DNA of 64,000 bases from an uncultured Eggerthella sp. (lineage in GTDB: Bacteria; Actinomycetota; Coriobacteriia; Coriobacteriales; Eggerthellaceae), in the NCBI GenBank assembly GCA_900538545.1, contig UPYK01000003.1, positions 1 through 64,000 on the forward strand. The letters run 5' to 3'. The position numbers and the translations under genes were made by a program. How positions within the stretch are numbered: the stretch's first letter is position 1; the number at the start of each line of letters is the position of its first letter. The notes beneath the pieces are model-generated. The model saw only the letters and a list, made by a program, of their open reading frames with translations, made no database searches and had not been told where the DNA came from. Shown in pieces: positions 61,183-64,000 of the stretch.

Positions 61183-62571
61183 TTAGTAACTTGAATCGTC
61201 GAAGTAGTCGGTGAACTTAGTGCGCTCGGCAAGCCAAGTGAGCTTCAAGTCACGCGTAGGACCACTGCGATGCTTTGCGACGATCAATTCTGCCACGCCC
61301 CAATCAGGACGCTTGTCAGACTCTGCCTCAGCTTCGCTGGTAGATCGATCGATGAACATGACGATGTCGGCGTCCTGTTCGATCGAGCCTGATTCGCGCA
61401 AGTCAGAAAGCATGGGACGCTTGTCAGTACGAGATTCGACCGCGCGCGAAAGCTGTGCGAGCGCCATGATGGGCACATCGAGTTCTTTAGCGAGCATCTT
61501 AAGGCCACGCGATATCTCAGCAACTTCCATGGTGCGGTTGTTCGGATGAGGGATGACGGGCGTCATGAGCTGCAAATAGTCGACCACGATGAGGCCGTTC
61601 TCAACGTTTCGCATCATGCGGCGTGCCTTCGTGCGCAGCTCGACCAGCGAAAGCCCTGGCGAATCATCCACATAGAGGTCGATGTTGCTCAAGCGTTCAG
61701 ACGCATCGAAGAGCGGCGCCCATGCATTGTTGTCGATCCGCCCGCTGTTCAAGACTGACAGGTTGATACCTGATTCAGCTGAAAGCAGGCGCTTCGTGAT
61801 TTCGACCGACGACATCTCTAAGCTGAAGAACGCAACGGTCGACTTTTGTTTTGCCGCGTTGACCGCAAGATTCATCGCGAACGACGATTTACCCACGCCA
61901 GGACGCGCAGCCAAGATGATCAACTGCCCACCACGAAGCCCATTGAACAGCTGATCGACATCCTTGAAGCCGGTGGGTACCCCTTGCAAGACCTCGCCAC
62001 GATTCGCCATCTCAGCGATCTGATCGTTCGCCTCGATGATGAGCGTCTTGATGTCTTTGAACGAAGAGTTGACCGCTTTTTCGGTCACACCAAAAAGAGT
62101 GGCTTCAGCCTGCGAGATGAGTTCTTTAGGATCGGCAGGAGAATCATAAGCGAGCGAAGAGATGTTGGCTGATGCCAAGAGCAACTGCCGGCGCATCGCG
62201 TCACGGCCCACGATATCGGCATGGTGCTGCCAGCTCGTGAGGGAAAACGTATTGTTTGAAAGATCGAGCAGATACGGCTGCCCGCCTACCGCTTCGAGTT
62301 GGGAGGCTGCCTTGAGGCTATCCGCCACGGAAATGACATCGATCGGGATCGAACGCGCATTCATATCGCGCATCGTCTCGAAGATGATACGATGAGCAGG
62401 ACGATAGAAATCTTCAGGACGCAATTTGAGAGAGACTTCTTCGAATACTCCCGTAGAAAGCAAACACGCAGATAGAACGGTCTTCTCCGCCTCAATGTTC
62501 TGTGGCAGTGCTTTGCCCTTCGAACCTGAAGCCTGAAGTGCGAGTTGATCGTTTGTCGTAGGTGCTGGCAT
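61183..62571 (-). CDS. dnaB: Replicative DNA helicase DnaB
   Basis: The 462-residue hexameric helicase has the N-terminal primase-binding region (PQNIEAEKTVLSACLLSTGVF), the Walker A ARPGVGKSSFAMN (canonical GRPGMGKT, with Gly to Ala and Thr to Ser), the H2 FFSLEMSSVEITKRLL, Walker B IVVDYLQLM and H4 RAVESRTDKRPMLSDLRESGSIEQDADIV. I use ATG 62569-62571 behind GGGAGCGA rather than 62640. It follows rplI with a terminator-like hairpin between, so it may be transcribed separately. No intein was seen. Confidence 0.96.
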   Translation of the reverse strand: MPAPTTNDQLALQASGSKGKALPQNIEAEKTVLSACLLSTGVFEEVSLKLRPEDFYRPAHRIIFETMRDMNARSIPIDVISVADSLKAASQLEAVGGQPYLLDLSNNTFSLTSWQHHADIVGRDAMRRQLLLASANISSLAYDSPADPKELISQAEATLFGVTEKAVNSSFKDIKTLIIEANDQIAEMANRGEVLQGVPTGFKDVDQLFNGLRGGQLIILAARPGVGKSSFAMNLAVNAAKQKSTVAFFSLEMSSVEITKRLLSAESGINLSVLNSGRIDNNAWAPLFDASERLSNIDLYVDDSPGLSLVELRTKARRMMRNVENGLIVVDYLQLMTPVIPHPNNRTMEVAEISRGLKMLAKELDVPIMALAQLSRAVESRTDKRPMLSDLRESGSIEQDADIVMFIDRSTSEAEAESDKRPDWGVAELIVAKHRSGPTRDLKLTWLAERTKFTDYFDDSSY

Positions 62572-62625
62572 TCGCTCCCTTGTCCTGTTCTTACGGTATC
62601 GCGCCTGAAAAGAGGTACTAACAAC

Positions 62626-62664
62626 AAAACTTCCCGACACCGTGGATGCGGTATCGGGAAGTCT
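62626..62664 (-). terminator. Terminator after rplI
   Basis: On the minus strand ACTTCCCGATACCG, a six-base loop and CGGTGTCGGGAAGT, followed by TTTTG. The stem has one mismatch. It lies about 50 bases past the rplI stop and before dnaB. Confidence 0.8.
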
Positions 62665-62712
62665 AATTTATCACACCTACCGGCTAATAGCTAAGCGGCG
62701 CGAAAAACAGCA

Positions 62713-63288
62713 TTATTCTGCTTCAACCTCAGCCACTACGACAGCGTCTGCAGTGGGCTCTTCAGCAACTGCGTCTGAAGTGGAAAAATCCTCTTCAGCA
62801 GTTTCCTGTGCTTCAGCAGCGCTTTCGGATGCCGTGAAGGTCTCTTCGTTGCCGACCACAACCGTGAGGTTCGACTTGATGTCGCGATAGATCGAAACGA
62901 CGACCTCGTGCTTGCCAGCGGTCTTGATCGGGTTCTTGAGGTCGATACGCTTACGATCGATCTCGATGTCCTCTGCTTCTTTGAGCGCATCGGCGATCAT
63001 AGCTGCAGTGATGGAACCGAAGAGCACGCCTTCTTCGCCCACGCGTGCCTCGACCTTAACGGAAAGATCGTCAAGGGCTGCTTTGAGCGCCTGGGCTTCT
63101 TCGATGCGCGCTGCTTCACGCGTAGCGATGTTGTGCTTGCGCTGCTCGAGCTGCTTGAGGTTACCCTTCGTAGCAGCAACAGCGATCTTCTGCGGGAACA
63201 GGTAGTTGTTGGCATACCCGTCGGCAACTTCGACGATATCGCCTTCGCCGCCCTTGCCCTTGAGTTCAGATAAAAGGATGACTTTCAT
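62713..63288 (-). CDS. rplI: Ribosomal protein L9
   Basis: The N-terminal rRNA-binding domain (KVILLSELKGKGGEGDIVEVADGYANNYLFPQKIA) is present, followed by the connecting helix and the C-terminal domain (EEGVLFGSITAAMIADAL). At 191 residues it is about 40 longer than usual, due to an acidic tail rich in Glu, Ala, Asp and Thr (about 150-191). The ATG follows AGGAGGTTTTC. It is in an operon with rpsR and ssb. Confidence 0.97.
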   Translation of the reverse strand: MKVILLSELKGKGGEGDIVEVADGYANNYLFPQKIAVAATKGNLKQLEQRKHNIATREAARIEEAQALKAALDDLSVKVEARVGEEGVLFGSITAAMIADALKEAEDIEIDRKRIDLKNPIKTAGKHEVVVSIYRDIKSNLTVVVGNEETFTASESAAEAQETAEEDFSTSDAVAEEPTADAVVVAEVEAE

Positions 63289-63300
63289 GAAAACCTCCTC

Positions 63301-63561
63301 TTATCGATCGCGACGATTGTTGCGACCGCTGATCGCAGGCACGGCGTATGGCATGAGAGCCATTTCACGGGCGCGCTTAACAGCGTTCGCGATATCGCGC
63401 TGATGCTGGGTGCAAGCACCGGTCACACGGCGGGGCTTGATCTTCCCACGGTCGGTTACGTATTTGCGCAGCATCTGAGTGTCTTTGTAGTCGATGTATT
63501 CTGCCTTATCCTTGCAGAACTGGCAGAACTTACGACGAGGCTGCTTATTGTATTCAGGCAT
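63301..63561 (-). CDS. rpsR: Ribosomal protein S18
   Basis: The 86-residue protein has KFCQFCKDK, the YKDTQMLRKYVTDRGKIKPRR core and GACTQHQRDIANAVKRAREMALMP. Three cysteines (C-x2-C near the N-terminus and one in GAC) suggest a zinc-binding form of S18. I use ATG 63559-63561 behind AGAGGTTAAGA; the frame is open to 63618. It lies 22 bases downstream of ssb. Confidence 0.97.
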   Translation of the reverse strand: MPEYNKQPRRKFCQFCKDKAEYIDYKDTQMLRKYVTDRGKIKPRRVTGACTQHQRDIANAVKRAREMALMPYAVPAISGRNNRRDR

Positions 63562-63583
63562 TCTTAACCTCTTTCGTTCGTGA

Positions 63584-64000
63584 TTAGAACGGGATATCTT
63601 CGTCGTAGACAGAAGCATCCACCACCGGCGTTGCTACCGGAGCAGGTGCCTGCTGTACGGGCATAGCTTGCGGTTGGGGTGCGCTCTGTTGCATCGGTGC
63701 GCCACCGCGCGAACCATCATTGCGCGAAAAGAATTCGATCTCATCTACGATGACCTCGATCTTCGAGCGCTTCTGGCCATCGCGCTCCCATTGGCTCCAG
63801 CGAAGCTTACCTTCGATGGCAACCTTGCTTCCTTTAGAAAGGAAGCGGGAAACGCTTTCTGCGCGGGCTCCGAACATGGTGCAATCAATAAAGTTGGGAT
63901 AGTCTTCCCATTCACCTGTCTGCTGATTGCGACGACGGTCGTTAACTGCAACGCCAAAGCCGAGGACCGGCATGCCGCTTGCGGTTGAGCGCAATTCTGG
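63584..64000 (-). CDS. ssb: Single-strand DNA-binding protein, N-terminus missing
   Basis: The visible 138 codons encode an OB-fold (PELRSTASGMPVLGFGVAV, FIDCTMFGARAESVSRFLSKGSKVAIEG, RSKIEVIVDEIEFFS), then a Gln/Pro/Ala-rich linker and the partner-binding acidic tip DEDIPF. The gene begins about 17 codons outside the window; the frame is open through base 64000. It heads the rpsR-rplI unit (rpsF would be expected before it). Confidence 0.96.
   Translation of the reverse strand, partial: PELRSTASGMPVLGFGVAVNDRRRNQQTGEWEDYPNFIDCTMFGARAESVSRFLSKGSKVAIEGKLRWSQWERDGQKRSKIEVIVDEIEFFSRNDGSRGGAPMQQSAPQPQAMPVQQAPAPVATPVVDASVYDEDIPF

Overview
The window is a dense stretch of bacterial chromosome with a GC content a little above 50 percent by eye. 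It is probably from a member of the Coriobacteriia, most likely Eggerthellaceae or a relative. That placement is an inference from gene content: [NiFe]-hydrogenase maturation genes, PdxST-type vitamin B6 synthesis, sortase-type Gram-positive surface proteins, LRR and cell-wall-binding repeat proteins, and actinobacterial-style sequences. No rRNA is present to settle it. Most genes are housekeeping, most lie on the minus strand, and no phage, IS element or CRISPR array was seen.

Layout. 1-8.6 kb: endonuclease IV (partial), recN, an ABC1/UbiB kinase, a broken CaiD-like crotonase, tRNA nucleotidyltransferase, pyrE and a GT28-type glycosyltransferase. 8.7-14.8 kb: an MFS transporter fused to CBS domains, citrate synthase, a DUF5662-like protein and an NhaC antiporter. 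14.9-22.1 kb: a DegV protein, pdxST with its divergent MocR/PdxR regulator, and a large LRR/cell-wall-binding surface protein. 22.2-27.9 kb: tRNA-Arg, mazG, a NERD protein, an ACT protein, folE, exoA, a small membrane protein and purC. 28.1-37.7 kb: a two-component system, a divergent Tat-type secreted protein, purB, two TrkA proteins, an RlpA-like barrel protein, a PspC protein and a hemolysin III protein. 37.8-47.1 kb: the YdbT/YdbS PH-domain pair, hypD-hypC-hypF (transcribed F, C, D), pgi and an Mrp/NBP35 ATPase. 47.4-54.3 kb: a two-gene operon of large surface proteins. 54.6-64 kb: tRNA-Phe, purD, purA, yhaN, yhaO, dnaB, rplI, rpsR and ssb (partial).

How the genes fit together. Purine synthesis genes are scattered (purC, purB, purD, purA) rather than in one operon. 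The ssb-rpsR-rplI-dnaB order is the common replication/ribosome cluster, and here it runs toward the YhaO/YhaN nuclease pair and purA/purD. The envelope theme is strong: three large surface proteins, PspC, RlpA-like and YdbST proteins, and a sensor kinase next to a secreted protein.

The most interesting points are: a family of imperfect palindromes sitting exactly on or beside stop codons (cca, pyrE, the glycosyltransferase, gltA), two of which form the ends of a 227-bp inverted-repeat element; a perfect 32-bp-arm palindrome beside purD; an MFS-CBS fusion preceded by a hairpin-rich leader; a PdxR-type regulator whose PLP-binding lysine is an arginine; a crotonase inactivated by what looks like a 22-nt deletion; and a partial hyp gene set with no hydrogenase nearby. 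Nothing here is clearly a whole new defence or biosynthetic system.
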